64,000 bases of DNA from positions 52,862-116,861 of the forward strand of contig CAJUEX010000004.1 in assembly GCA_910585715.1 (NCBI GenBank), in the 5' to 3' direction. Shown here one piece after another: positions 52,956 through 61,992 of this stretch. The notes below the pieces were generated by a model. It worked only from the letters and a program-made list of their open reading frames with translations. It was not told where the DNA came from and ran no database searches. This DNA is from an uncultured Lachnospiraceae bacterium. GTDB lineage: Bacteria > Bacillota > Clostridia > Lachnospirales > Lachnospiraceae. The position numbers and the translations under genes were made by a program. How positions within the stretch are numbered: the stretch's first letter is position 1; each line of letters starts with the position of its first letter.

Positions 52956-55598
52956 CTATTTTAACTGCCCCAGTCTTTCCTGTACCTGACATAACATCTG
53001 GGTATAGTTTTCCAGCTTCTTTCTCTCCTCTGCCACTTTTGCCTCCGGAGCCTTGGAAATAAATTTCTCATTATTAAGCATGCCCTGGGCGCGTTTGATT
53101 TCCCCTTTCAGTTTCTCCTCTTCCTTTTCAAGACGTTCCACTTCCTGAGCAATGTCCACCAGTTCCGCAAAAGGAATATATAAAGCCGCATCCGGAATCA
53201 CTACGCTGACCGCATCCTCTGCAATCCCTGTTTTATCCTGCCGGATAATCACATCAGAAGCATATGCCAGAGGAGCAAAAAATACCTTGCCTGCCGCAAA
53301 AATGTCCAGCACCTCCTGTTTTCCCGATACTACAAATACCTGTGCCTTTTTACTTGGAGGGACGTTCATGCCGGTTCTGGCATTGCGGATGCCCCTTACG
53401 GCTTCCTTCAACACTTCAATTTCTTTTTCTTCCTTTGTATAATTGTTCTCTTCTTTATATTCCGGCCATTTGGAAATCATGATAGATTCCTCTTCATTTT
53501 GCAGGGTACAGAAGATTTCCTCTGTAATAAAAGGCATATACGGATGAAGCAGCTTTAAAGCATCAATGAGAACCGCCTTTAATGTGGCAAGGGCTGCATT
53601 CTGGCTGTCCTTATTGTCAGAATTGTAAAGCCTTGGTTTTACCATTTCAATGTACCAGTCGCAGAACTCATCCCAGATAAAGTCATATACCTTTTGAACC
53701 GCAATTCCAAGCTCATAATTTTCCATATTGTCGGTTACTTCTTTTACCAGGTTGTTCAGCTTGGAAATAATCCATTTGTCCACCGGTTCAAGGTTAGCCG
53801 CGGATAACTCAACTGTCTTCTTGCCCTCCATATTCATCATAATAAAGCGGGAGGCATTCCATATTTTGTTGGCAAAATTCCTGGAGGCTTCCACTCTTTC
53901 ATAATAGAAGCGCATATCATTTCCGGGAGCGTTTCCTGTAATCAGCGTAAGCCTTAAGGCGTCTGCGCCGTATTTGTCAATTACCTCTAAGGGGTCAATG
54001 CCGTTTCCCAAGGATTTTGACATTTTCCTGCCCTGGGAGTCCCTGACAAGTCCATGGAAAAGCACCGTCTTAAAGGGCTTTTCCCCCATCTGCTCAAAGC
54101 CGGAGAAAATCATGCGGATAACCCAGAAAAATATAATATCATATCCGGTTACCAGAACATCTGTAGGATAGAAGTATTTTAAATCCTCTGTCTGCTTTGG
54201 CCAGCCCAGTGTGGAAAATGGCCATAATGCTGATGAGAACCATGTATCAAGCGTATCCGGGTCCTGTGTAAAGCGGGCTTCGCCGCATTTTGGACATACT
54301 GCCGGCATTCCTTTGGAAACTACCGTCTCCCCGCACTTGTCACAATAGTATGCCGGAATCCGGTGTCCCCACCAGAGCTGTCTGGAAATACACCAGTCAC
54401 GGATATTATCTGTCCAGTTAAAATAAGTCTTTTCCATTCTTTCGGGAACAAGCCGGACATCTTTGGATTTTACCGCTTCCACAGCCGGCTTTATCAATTC
54501 ATCCATCTTTACGAACCACTGTTTTTTTATCATGGGCTCGATGGTAGTCTTACATCTGTCGTGGGTGCCTACGTTATGAACATGATCTTCGATTTTTACT
54601 AACAGGCCCAGCTTTTCCAGGTCTGCAAGAATTGCCTTTCTTGCTTCATAACGGTCAAGCCCCTCATATTGTCCGCCGTTTTCGTTGATGGTGGCGTCAT
54701 CGTTTAGAATATTGATTTCAGGAAGATTGTGGCGTTTTCCCACCTCAAAATCGTTAGGGTCATGGGCAGGAGTAATCTTTACAACGCCGGTACCAAACTC
54801 CATATCCACATAGGAATCCGCCACAACAGGTATTTCCCTGTTTACTAACGGAACCGTTACTGTCTTTCCAATCAGATGCTTATATCTGTCATCATCGGGA
54901 TGTACTGCCACTGCCGTATCTCCCAGCATAGTTTCCGGTCTTGTAGTGGCAAAAATCAGATAATCATCTGTTCCGGCAATGGGATATTTAATATGCCAGA
55001 AATGACCTGCCTGCTCTTCATATTCCACCTCTGCATCGGAAATGGAGGTATTGCATACGGGGCACCAGTTAATAATGCGGGAGCCTTTATAAATCCAGCC
55101 CTTTTCGTGCATTTTCACAAACACTTCTTCCACCGCTTCGGAACAGCCCTCGTCCATGGTAAAGCGCTCTCTGTCCCAGTCACAGGAAGAACCCATTTTC
55201 TTTAACTGTTCAATGATTCTCCCGCCGTATTCCTTTTTCCAGTCCCAGGCACGTTTTAAGAAGCCTTCTCTTCCCAGGTCTTCCTTATCAATTCCTTCTT
55301 CCTTTAATTTTTCTATAATCTTTACTTCCGTTGCAATGCTGGCATGGTCCGTTCCCGGCTGCCACAATGCGTTATAGCCCTGCATTCTTTTAAAGCGGAT
55401 AAGGATATCCTGCATAGTATTGTCAAGGGCATGTCCCATGTGAAGCTGTCCTGTAATGTTTGGCGGCGGAATCACGATTGTAAAAGGTTTTTTATTGTAA
55501 TCCACTTCTGCGTGGAAGTATTTCTTCTCCAGCCATTTCTGGTAAATTTTGTCCTCCAGTCCGTGAGGGTCGTAGGTTTTTGCAAGTTCTTTGCTCAT
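52956..55598 (-). CDS. valS: valyl-tRNA synthetase
   Basis: The 880-aa class-I enzyme has the HIGH motif (PPNITGQLHMGHALDN), an editing domain, a zinc knuckle (CDKCGE, CPKCGE), the KMSKS loop (GRKMSKSLGNGIDP) and a C-terminal coiled coil (VERLEKEEEKLKGEIKRAQ). Charges tRNA-Val. Full length. Preceded by a near-consensus promoter and a short leader without a T-box. Confidence 0.97.
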   Translation of the reverse strand: MSKELAKTYDPHGLEDKIYQKWLEKKYFHAEVDYNKKPFTIVIPPPNITGQLHMGHALDNTMQDILIRFKRMQGYNALWQPGTDHASIATEVKIIEKLKEEGIDKEDLGREGFLKRAWDWKKEYGGRIIEQLKKMGSSCDWDRERFTMDEGCSEAVEEVFVKMHEKGWIYKGSRIINWCPVCNTSISDAEVEYEEQAGHFWHIKYPIAGTDDYLIFATTRPETMLGDTAVAVHPDDDRYKHLIGKTVTVPLVNREIPVVADSYVDMEFGTGVVKITPAHDPNDFEVGKRHNLPEINILNDDATINENGGQYEGLDRYEARKAILADLEKLGLLVKIEDHVHNVGTHDRCKTTIEPMIKKQWFVKMDELIKPAVEAVKSKDVRLVPERMEKTYFNWTDNIRDWCISRQLWWGHRIPAYYCDKCGETVVSKGMPAVCPKCGEARFTQDPDTLDTWFSSALWPFSTLGWPKQTEDLKYFYPTDVLVTGYDIIFFWVIRMIFSGFEQMGEKPFKTVLFHGLVRDSQGRKMSKSLGNGIDPLEVIDKYGADALRLTLITGNAPGNDMRFYYERVEASRNFANKIWNASRFIMMNMEGKKTVELSAANLEPVDKWIISKLNNLVKEVTDNMENYELGIAVQKVYDFIWDEFCDWYIEMVKPRLYNSDNKDSQNAALATLKAVLIDALKLLHPYMPFITEEIFCTLQNEEESIMISKWPEYKEENNYTKEEKEIEVLKEAVRGIRNARTGMNVPPSKKAQVFVVSGKQEVLDIFAAGKVFFAPLAYASDVIIRQDKTGIAEDAVSVVIPDAALYIPFAELVDIAQEVERLEKEEEKLKGEIKRAQGMLNNEKFISKAPEAKVAEERKKLENYTQMLCQVQERLGQLK

Positions 55599-55659
55599 GT
55601 CATTCTTCTCCTTGTGATTGCTTCTTGAAAAGTGCTGATGGATAGACTTTTCCTATTTA

Positions 55660-55688
55660 ATTATAGTGGAGTTTGAGGGGCTTGTCAA
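55660..55688 (-). promoter_or_regulatory. consensus sigma-A promoter of valS
   Basis: -35 TTGACA (55683-55688), 17-bp spacer, -10 TATAAT (55660-55665), 62 bases before the ATG. A perfect consensus match. Confidence 0.75.
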
Positions 55689-55730
55689 TTTCATCCTTTG
55701 GGAATCCGCGGACTGTAGTGACGGGCTGTA

Positions 55731-55951
55731 GTAACAGTTCAGACAGAAGTTTTCCCGGCAGACACCGAAAGGGACTTCCATGAGAATCTGTTTCTGCGTC
55801 GTCACGCTCTCGCTCTGATAAAAACGCAACAGTGCTAAGCTCGAAAGAACCTCGCTAAGCGCTGGCGTTTTTATAAGGACTCCTTCAAAAACAGATTCTC
55901 ATGGAAGTCCCTTTCGATGTCTGCTGGGAAAACTTCTGTCTGAACTGTTAC
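55731..55951 (+). repeat. long hairpin element, subfamily I, copy at 55.7 kb
   Basis: 221 bp with ends GTAACAGTTC and GAACTGTTAC, arms of about 65 bp differing at three positions, and the conserved core (ATAAAAACGC, AGTGCTAAGCTCGAAAG, CCTCGCTAAGCGCT, GCGTTTTTAT). No 9-bp direct repeats were found at the ends. Fills half of the 444-bp gap between valS and the HD-GYP gene. Confidence 0.85.
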
Positions 55952-56042
55952 AAAAAAACCGCAAAGGTTGTTATATTTTTACATTTTAGGGATAGTTTCT
56001 AACCGATTATCTGTTCCTCTTTCATATGGTTATATAAATGCA

Positions 56043-57353
56043 TTATTTCGCTTCCATATCCGCTGTTGCTGCAAAAAATGCCTCCACAACTGCCGGGTCA
56101 AAATGTGTGCCGGATTCCTCCCTGATAATTGCATATGCCTTTTCCAGAGGCATGGCATTTTTGTAGCAGCGTTTGGAGGTCAATGCGTCAAAAACATCCG
56201 CCACTGCCATAACTCTTGCACAAAGCGGTATTTTTTCCCCGCTTATGCCATAGGGATAACCCTTTCCGTTCCACCACTCATGATGATATGCTGCCATTTC
56301 CACCGCCGTATTCAGATACCCCGATTCCCCAAGCTCTGCCTTTGCATGGGTAAGCAGCTCCTCGCCTGCCGTGGTATGGGTTTTCATAATCTCAAATTCT
56401 TCTTCCGTCAGTTTCCCCGGCTTGTTTAACACAGCGTCCGGTATATGTATTTTCCCGATGTCGTGAAGGGGCGCTGCCACTACCATGTCGTTTAGATATC
56501 TGTCAGTGAGAATATCGCTGTAAATTCCCTGCTTTTTCAGTTCCTTTGCAATGCATTCCACATATTCCGCCGTGCGCCTGATGTGCCCGCCTGTATTGTC
56601 ATCCCGGTTCTCCACCACCTCCGCCATAAAGGTAATCATGCCGGACTGCATACTGGAAACCCGTTCATGATAAAAAGAACGCTTATTACCCTGCATAATC
56701 AGCACAATAATCGTAATGGTCATGACAAAGGCGGAAATGCTGGTGATTCCGATAAATGGAGCCAGTCCCCGCCCATATATACTGTCTGCCATCCGCACAT
56801 TTCCATCATCCGCCGTAATCTGCATTGCCGTGTGATTGGCAAAAAGCAGCATCAGAATCCCAATCATCCAAAGCAGATATTTCTCTGATTTCCGCAGGCT
56901 TCTGTGCTGCATATTCTCATAAAACCAGCTGCGCCAGTTCCGCCCTTTCACATAGAATAAAACCAGCAATACGGACAATACCCCGTAAATCATAAACTGA
57001 TATATCCATGTTTCCTGTGCAGGCAGCGCAAACAAGTAAGGCGGCACAAGCAGAACCGGAACAAACAGTCCGTTGATAATCCCCGGAAAGGGTATCATCA
57101 AAAGCAGCCCCCGAAGTCTGTGTTTTTTTCTGCCAAGACAGATATTTAATCCTATCATAAACAGTGCTGACATTGTTGCGGCATCTTTCCCGAAAGCAAA
57201 AAATACAATACCAATCAGGATAAAACTGACCAGATATAAAATGCGCTGCTTCCCGGCTTCCATATCCGGCTCTAAAAATACATATTTTTTTATCAGGAAC
57301 CCACTGACTGCAATTGCCGCCGTTTCCAATATTTCCAGTATTTCTATTTCCAT
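56043..57353 (-). CDS. membrane HD-GYP phosphodiesterase-like protein
   Basis: The 436-aa protein has about seven membrane segments (about 1-215) and a C-terminal HD-GYP domain (about 228-425: APLHDIGKIHIPDAVLNKPG, HHEWWNGKGYPYGISGEKIP, VADVFDAL). It probably degrades cyclic di-GMP. No GGDEF domain. Second HD-GYP protein of this window; monocistronic by context. Confidence 0.9.
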   Translation of the reverse strand: MEIEILEILETAAIAVSGFLIKKYVFLEPDMEAGKQRILYLVSFILIGIVFFAFGKDAATMSALFMIGLNICLGRKKHRLRGLLLMIPFPGIINGLFVPVLLVPPYLFALPAQETWIYQFMIYGVLSVLLVLFYVKGRNWRSWFYENMQHRSLRKSEKYLLWMIGILMLLFANHTAMQITADDGNVRMADSIYGRGLAPFIGITSISAFVMTITIIVLIMQGNKRSFYHERVSSMQSGMITFMAEVVENRDDNTGGHIRRTAEYVECIAKELKKQGIYSDILTDRYLNDMVVAAPLHDIGKIHIPDAVLNKPGKLTEEEFEIMKTHTTAGEELLTHAKAELGESGYLNTAVEMAAYHHEWWNGKGYPYGISGEKIPLCARVMAVADVFDALTSKRCYKNAMPLEKAYAIIREESGTHFDPAVVEAFFAATADMEAK

Positions 57354-57427
57354 AGTCTATACACCTTCTCTTTCGTCCGTTCTTCCTGTTCTGATGTCCT
57401 GCATAAACAGCTTATTTTTCAATCTTA

Positions 57428-57456
57428 TACAACCTCCCGACAAACCGGAAGTTGTA
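57428..57456. repeat. short imperfect inverted repeat between accessory genes
   Basis: TACAACCTCC and GGAAGTTGTA form a 10-bp stem with one mismatch around a 9-base loop. Similar sequences follow the DUF3788 gene (about 58913-58938) and lie near 59395-59420. Confidence 0.4.
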
Positions 57457-57475
57457 GAATAGTATTTTGCTCTTT

Positions 57476-58168
57476 CTACTTCAATGATAGATTAATCAAT
57501 TCATTAATATGAATTTCCACACTATCCATACATGGTAGAACACAATTCTCATTATTTAACAATAGTGGCAATTCAGTACATCCCAAAATAACTGCTTCTA
57601 TTCCATCATCATTTCGCATCTTTGCAATTATTTTATTAAACTCCTGTAAAGTAGTTTCTTTTACTACTCCAAATTCCAATTCTTCATAAATCCTCTTTGC
57701 AATAAGTTCTCTATCTCCCTTATCTGGAATTGCAACCTCAATACCAGCTTCAACGAAATCTTTTTTCATATAATCTTGTTCCATTGTAAAAATGGTGCCA
57801 AGCAATCCAACTTTTTTATAATTCCTGTGCAAAGCTTCTGCACATACAACTTTTGGTATGCTAATCAATTGTACATTAGTTGTTCTTTCAACATTATCAA
57901 ACACGATGTGCATAGTTCCAGCCGTTAATGCTATAATTTCTGCCCCTGAGATCTTAAGTGAACTAACCTTATCTGAAAGATAATCTGATAGTTTTTCATA
58001 ATTTCCTGATGACACATATTCCCATGCCTTTCTAAAATTTACACTTTCTATTGCTATATCTGGCATAGCAATTCCACCTGTCAAATTGTCAATTCTTGTA
58101 TTTAATTCTTTATAATACATCAAAGTAGATTCAGGACCAGTTCCACCAACTAAACCAATTTTTTTCAT
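57476..58168 (-). CDS. aspartate/glutamate racemase family protein
   Basis: The 230-aa protein belongs to the Asp/Glu/hydantoin racemase family (YgeA-like): KKIGLVGGTGPESTLMYYKE at the start, the first Cys region replaced by IIALTAGTMHIVFD, and the second catalytic Cys in VILGCTELPLLL. Only one of the two catalytic cysteines is obvious (the first position reads ALTAGT), so racemase activity may be altered or lost. First gene of the AT-rich accessory zone. Confidence 0.85.
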   Translation of the reverse strand: MKKIGLVGGTGPESTLMYYKELNTRIDNLTGGIAMPDIAIESVNFRKAWEYVSSGNYEKLSDYLSDKVSSLKISGAEIIALTAGTMHIVFDNVERTTNVQLISIPKVVCAEALHRNYKKVGLLGTIFTMEQDYMKKDFVEAGIEVAIPDKGDRELIAKRIYEELEFGVVKETTLQEFNKIIAKMRNDDGIEAVILGCTELPLLLNNENCVLPCMDSVEIHINELINLSLK

Positions 58169-58481
58169 AATCTATACCTCCACAAATTCCGATTGTGATT
58201 TGATGAATTTCAAGGGAAATATTAGCTGTTATATTTTATTATTAAAATCCCTGCTAACTCTTGAAAACACTAAGTTTATCGCAGGAGAACTTTCCCTTAA
58301 AGTTTCCCTTGTATTATATCTTCCCATAGGGCATTACGAACCCTGATAAGAGAAAAAATAAGGGAAACAAAATCGCATAAAGCATTATAACACAAAATAT
58401 ACGGAAATTGGTACACTGATTGAAATGCTTTCAAAAAATCAATGAAAAGAAAACAGCCTTGAATTAAATCATTTCAATACA

Positions 58482-58745
58482 TCAGATGTCTGTTCTTCCA
58501 AAATAGACATCTGATGCTGTCATACCAAATAATTCCATATTCAGTACATCAGCTTCTGATGCATAAATGATAGAAGTTTGCTGTGGCGTAAGTTTCGGCG
58601 GAATGAGATTGACTTTGATTGCATCAGTATGTATCCGATAGTTTATTTTTGTCAATTCCCTCTTGGCACTCCATCCAAGCAGAGCCTGTTCTTCTTTCTT
58701 TAGCCGTTCAAATTCCTTGATAAGATATAATTTGAATTGCGGAGA
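58482..58745 (-). pseudogene. remnant of a KilA-N domain protein
   Basis: An open stretch without start codon reads KEFERLKKEEQALLGWSAKR, ELTKINYRIHTDAIKVNLIP and NMELFGMTASDVYFGRTDI, matching the region that follows the KilA-N DNA-binding domain in bacterial and phage proteins. The frame is closed by a stop upstream, and the C-terminal end diverges just before its stop. The 5' half of the gene is missing. Phage/mobile-element debris. Confidence 0.65.
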
Positions 58746-58752
58746 TCATTGC

Positions 58753-58818
58753 TTAACCGACAAATAAAACAATAAAGCCTAAGATCAAATATCCTATTAT
58801 TAAGAATATTTTTCCCAT
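58753..58818 (-). CDS. possible 21-aa hydrophobic microprotein
   Basis: ATG to TAA gives MGKIFLIIGYLILGFIVLFV plus one Gly, a single membrane segment, preceded by GGGAGAG. Too short to judge by sequence alone; listed because ribosome site and composition are those of a small membrane peptide. It sits in the 779-bp gap together with the KilA-N remnant. Confidence 0.3.
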   Translation of the reverse strand: MGKIFLIIGYLILGFIVLFVG

Positions 58819-58947
58819 ATCTGCTCTCCCGTTAAATTTATGCCAAACCGTGATTTCTCACAAGTCTGTCGGCTCTGCGTCTGTGCGTCTGGTTCTTTGA
58901 TGATTTATTTGTTCTTCCCTACAAACTCGAAGTTGTGGAATTAATCA

Positions 58948-59358
58948 TCACAAACATTTAACTTCCAATAGTTTCTTTATATCCTCATAGTGTTCTTGGC
59001 ATATAACTCGATAATGTATCCAACCACCATTGCTACAAGGATATTTTTTATCAGTAACCTCTTGAGCATACTTTTTTATCTCATCATAAATTGTTTCATA
59101 TTGCACATTCGTTAGTCTCATCATAACTGTAAATGCACCATTTTCGGCAAAGATATTACACATAAGCTTTTTCTTTTTATAATGTCCTATTCCCCAACCA
59201 TATTTATTTCCATAGGGAAAAACAACTTTTTTCTCTGTATTAAAGGTAGATACTAACCATTCATTAAGTAAAGAAAATCTTTCTGAATTTTCGCCACAAA
59301 ATTTTGTCATTTCTTCTATGTTGGGTGTTTCTTGTTTATTGAGCATTCTTTCGTACAT
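58948..59358 (-). CDS. DUF3788 family protein
   Basis: The 136-aa protein fits DUF3788 (YERMLNKQETPNIEEMTKFC, YGNKYGWGIGHYKKKKLMCN, VYETIYDEIKKY-like C-half), a family of small alpha/beta proteins of unknown function. ATG 59358 follows TGGAGG; the same TTTGTGGAGGTAT leader precedes the racemase gene, 1.2 kb away. Accessory gene. Confidence 0.8.
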   Translation of the reverse strand: MYERMLNKQETPNIEEMTKFCGENSERFSLLNEWLVSTFNTEKKVVFPYGNKYGWGIGHYKKKKLMCNIFAENGAFTVMMRLTNVQYETIYDEIKKYAQEVTDKKYPCSNGGWIHYRVICQEHYEDIKKLLEVKCL

Positions 59359-59415
59359 AAATACCTCCACAAAATCTTATTTTTCGATCTCTGTAGCTTC
59401 CCGATAAACGTAAAG

Positions 59416-59610
59416 TTACGTTGTCAATTTCTTTTCGGTTTCAGCTATATCTTTTTCAATTAGTGGACGCATACTGTTCTTGTACCTCGATAAATCTACA
59501 CTCCGCAAACATGATAATATTTCTGGAATATATTGCGGTTTTACTGAACCGACCTGTGCAAGAACTGTAGGGCGTTGCTTCCAATTGATATATTGTTTTA
59601 CTTCCTTCTT
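59416..59610 (-). pseudogene. unassigned coding remnant
   Basis: A 64-codon open stretch with no start codon reads KEVKQYINWKQRPTVLAQVG, PQYIPEILSCLRSVDLSRYK and NSMRPLIEKDIAETEKKL. Its amino-acid pattern looks like real protein, and beyond the TGA the same frame continues as ALQQWNHVAEDLETIVKA under the GNAT gene end. I do not recognise the family. A 71-aa frame on the same strand here is an overlap shadow. Confidence 0.4.
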
Positions 59611-59621
59611 TCATGCTTTCA

Positions 59622-60152
59622 CTATTGTTTCCAGATCTTCGGCCACATGATTCCATTGCTGTAAAGCGCAAAGAAAAAACGCAACTCTCTTTTTATAAAT
59701 GTTCCGTTTGTGATGACTATTTCCTGCACCACGCCATTCAGCTTCATCATGTATCCAGTTTCTTTATAGCCGTTTTGCATATAAAATGATTTACGCCTTT
59801 TTCTCAGCGCAATATCAGGAGCGCTATCGTCGCATGGCTTAATGGAAATAATAATCTTCTTATCAGGATATTCATTTTTCATTTGCTGCAGTATGGCACT
59901 ACCGTAGCCTTTTGAGCGAAGGTGTTTATCTACGGCAAAAAACATCACAAATACAATTTTGCCAATAGATGCCAAGTATATGAATCCGCAGGGGACATCA
60001 CCATCGTAAAAGCTGAAAAACTGCGTATTCCATAACTTTGACATAGCCACCATCATAGGAAATGGCATTCGCTCCTTTTTAGGGAATGCCTCAAAGTAAA
60101 TGCGTTTTATATCCGTACTGTTTAACCTTACCTTTTCCATTCTAATCTGCAT
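59622..60152 (-). CDS. GNAT-family acetyltransferase
   Basis: The 176-aa protein has KRIYFEAFPKKERMPFPMMV at the N-terminus and the acetyl-CoA loop AVDKHLRSKGYGSAILQQMK, followed by RRKSFYMQNGYKETGYMMKL. The C-terminal tail (FFFALYSNGIMWPKIWKQ) may be non-native because the alternate frame at the end looks more protein-like, suggesting a late frameshift. Accessory gene. Confidence 0.75.
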   Translation of the reverse strand: MQIRMEKVRLNSTDIKRIYFEAFPKKERMPFPMMVAMSKLWNTQFFSFYDGDVPCGFIYLASIGKIVFVMFFAVDKHLRSKGYGSAILQQMKNEYPDKKIIISIKPCDDSAPDIALRKRRKSFYMQNGYKETGYMMKLNGVVQEIVITNGTFIKRELRFFFALYSNGIMWPKIWKQ

Positions 60153-60209
60153 ATGGCATTACTCCGTAAACTTCGATCTTTCTATATTTCTAATCTTCTA
60201 TGTAATACT

Positions 60210-60362
60210 CTAAAACAGCGTCAATAAATATCCGTCAATCAAAGCAATCAGTAAATACATAATCAATGCTCTGCCAAATGCTTCAATATGTTTTGCAGGG
60301 TTTTGATACAATTCCCTTTCTTGCATTTTCGTAAATGGATTCGCTTTGTGTTTCGCCACCAT
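60210..60362 (-). CDS. 50-aa single-pass membrane protein
   Basis: MVAKHKANPFTKMQERELYQ...RALIMYLLIALIDGYLLTLF; a basic N-terminal half and one C-terminal membrane segment, ATG to TAG, no interruption. No strong ribosome site (GCGGAA before the ATG). Lies between the GNAT and FMN-reductase genes. Function unknown. Confidence 0.45.
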   Translation of the reverse strand: MVAKHKANPFTKMQERELYQNPAKHIEAFGRALIMYLLIALIDGYLLTLF

Positions 60363-60491
60363 TTCCGCATTAGAATATTACCTTTCTGCAATTAAATTTG
60401 ATGCGCATATTTTCATATGATTATTCACCGTCAGAACACCCCATGTTTTTTTGTTGGCAGGTGAAGCGGTGGGCTTTTTGGATTGCTTTCC

Positions 60492-61187
60492 TCATTTACT
60501 CCACGGGCGCTTTTTATCAAGCCACCCGTTTGCTTTCCAATATTCTGTTTCTTCGGAAGAAGAACCCATTCCTTTGTTTTGCATCATACGCATAATACCA
60601 AACATAAATTTTGTTTTGATACCCACACGGGGATTTGGGTTATTGGCGATATTATTTGCTAACTTCTCAATATCCTGCTTTATGCGTTCCTTTTTCTTAT
60701 CTGAAACCTGTTCCCAACACATTGCCTGAACTGCAATACCATATTCTTTAATATAAGGCACGCCCCAGTAGAACAACGCATTTTGAATATCTTTTGTAGC
60801 TGATTTCACGCCTGCTCCAGCCGCTGTTGATATGACTACAGCCTTTTTAGAAAACATACATTTTCTCGGTTTGTGAGACATCCAATAGGTAAATGTAAAG
60901 TCCATAAACGCTTTCATCGGGGCGGACGCTCTCATACAGTATGTAGGCGTTGTGAATATCAGCAAGTCAGCCTGTTCTACTTCATTCATAATTTTCTTCT
61001 TCTCTGCATAGAATGGGCATTTATCCTCATTCTTAATACAGGTATAACAGCCTATACAAAAATGGTCTAAATCTTTTGGCAGAAAAAATTCTTTGATTTC
61101 ACTTTCTGAAAATTGCTCCGCAAGCATTCTTCCGATATGATAGGAGCTGCCCTTATGGTTCTGCCCGTTTATCAATACTATCTTCAT
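60492..61187 (-). CDS. NADPH-dependent FMN reductase family protein
   Basis: The 231-aa flavodoxin-fold protein has the FMN loop INGQNHKGSSYHIGRMLAEQ and the region FTTPTYCMRASAPMKAFMDF. An iron-sulfur-like cysteine cluster (CIGCYTCIKNEDKC) is present, as in many clostridial flavoproteins of the iron-sulfur flavoprotein type. It reads just after the TetR gene with 35 bases of overlap, so the regulator likely controls it. Confidence 0.85.
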   Translation of the reverse strand: MKIVLINGQNHKGSSYHIGRMLAEQFSESEIKEFFLPKDLDHFCIGCYTCIKNEDKCPFYAEKKKIMNEVEQADLLIFTTPTYCMRASAPMKAFMDFTFTYWMSHKPRKCMFSKKAVVISTAAGAGVKSATKDIQNALFYWGVPYIKEYGIAVQAMCWEQVSDKKKERIKQDIEKLANNIANNPNPRVGIKTKFMFGIMRMMQNKGMGSSSEETEYWKANGWLDKKRPWSK

Positions 61188-61806
61188 CTTTTATCCCCCT
61201 TATATAAATACGGTTAAATTGTTTTATATGTTCTTCAAGTATTTCCAATGCTTCCTTTTCTCTGTCCGGATGTCTGTCGCAGAGAGTAAGCAGTGTGTAA
61301 ATAGGTGAATAAAAGTGCAAAGCCATAATATCCGCATTTTCTTCTTTGAAAATTCCTCTGCCGATCATGAAGGAAAACAGGCTGCTTTGATATGCCAGAG
61401 GGTCATCAAAATATTGCCTTGAGTACAGTCCTGAAAGCTCTGCATTGTGAAACTGTTCTATGGTGAGCATTTTTCTGAATAATTTCACATATTCATCGTG
61501 CAGAAAGTAGAGAAACAGACCTTTTCCCATTTCCACAAAAACGTCTTCGCCGGCTTCAGCATAAATATCAGCGTCAATCTGTGTATTATTTCCGTTGATA
61601 TGAAGCATTTCTGCCTGACGGGTATAACTCTTTTTCAGTTCTTCAAGAATAGCATTAAATATTTCCTGCTTATTCTTGAAATGCTTGTACAAGGATGGCG
61701 CCTTTATGCCTACCGCTTGTGCTATATCACTCACGTACACATCGCTATAGCCCTTTTTTGCAAATAAAGCTAATGCCTCCTTGATTATTTTCTGTTTTGT
61801 ATTCAT
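61153..61806 (-). CDS. TetR/AcrR-family regulator
   Basis: The 217-aa protein has an N-terminal helix-turn-helix (KQKIIKEALALFAKKGYSDV, VSDIAQAVGIKAPSLYKHFK) and a helical ligand domain. The ATG at 61806 follows GGAGGTGTTT; the GTG upstream is inside that site. Its 3' end overlaps the flavoprotein gene, forming a typical regulator-redox enzyme operon. Ligand unknown. Confidence 0.9.
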   Translation of the reverse strand: MNTKQKIIKEALALFAKKGYSDVYVSDIAQAVGIKAPSLYKHFKNKQEIFNAILEELKKSYTRQAEMLHINGNNTQIDADIYAEAGEDVFVEMGKGLFLYFLHDEYVKLFRKMLTIEQFHNAELSGLYSRQYFDDPLAYQSSLFSFMIGRGIFKEENADIMALHFYSPIYTLLTLCDRHPDREKEALEILEEHIKQFNRIYIRGIKDEDSIDKRAEP

Positions 61807-61992
61807 AAACACCTCCGAAGCTAATCATAATTAGCTTCTTTGATTATAGGCTAATTCTAATTAGCTGTCAATCTGTTTCTCATTCCTTCCCTCCCTTTTT
61901 GCCAGACTTAAATATAGAGAAATGCATTTTTCATTACAAGCAAGCTAAGGTTGCATTTCGGTTTTTCCCGCCACCTTGCGTTGCATTTCCAT

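Noticed and set aside
55599..55730. T-box or other riboswitch before valS
   Set aside because: The leader from the consensus promoter is only about 55 bases and lacks the AGGGTGG-type T-box sequence.
57428..59460. Chromosomal integron with attC sites
   Set aside because: The repeats do not contain the RYYYAAC/GTTRRRY core pair in the right spacing, and no integrase is visible.
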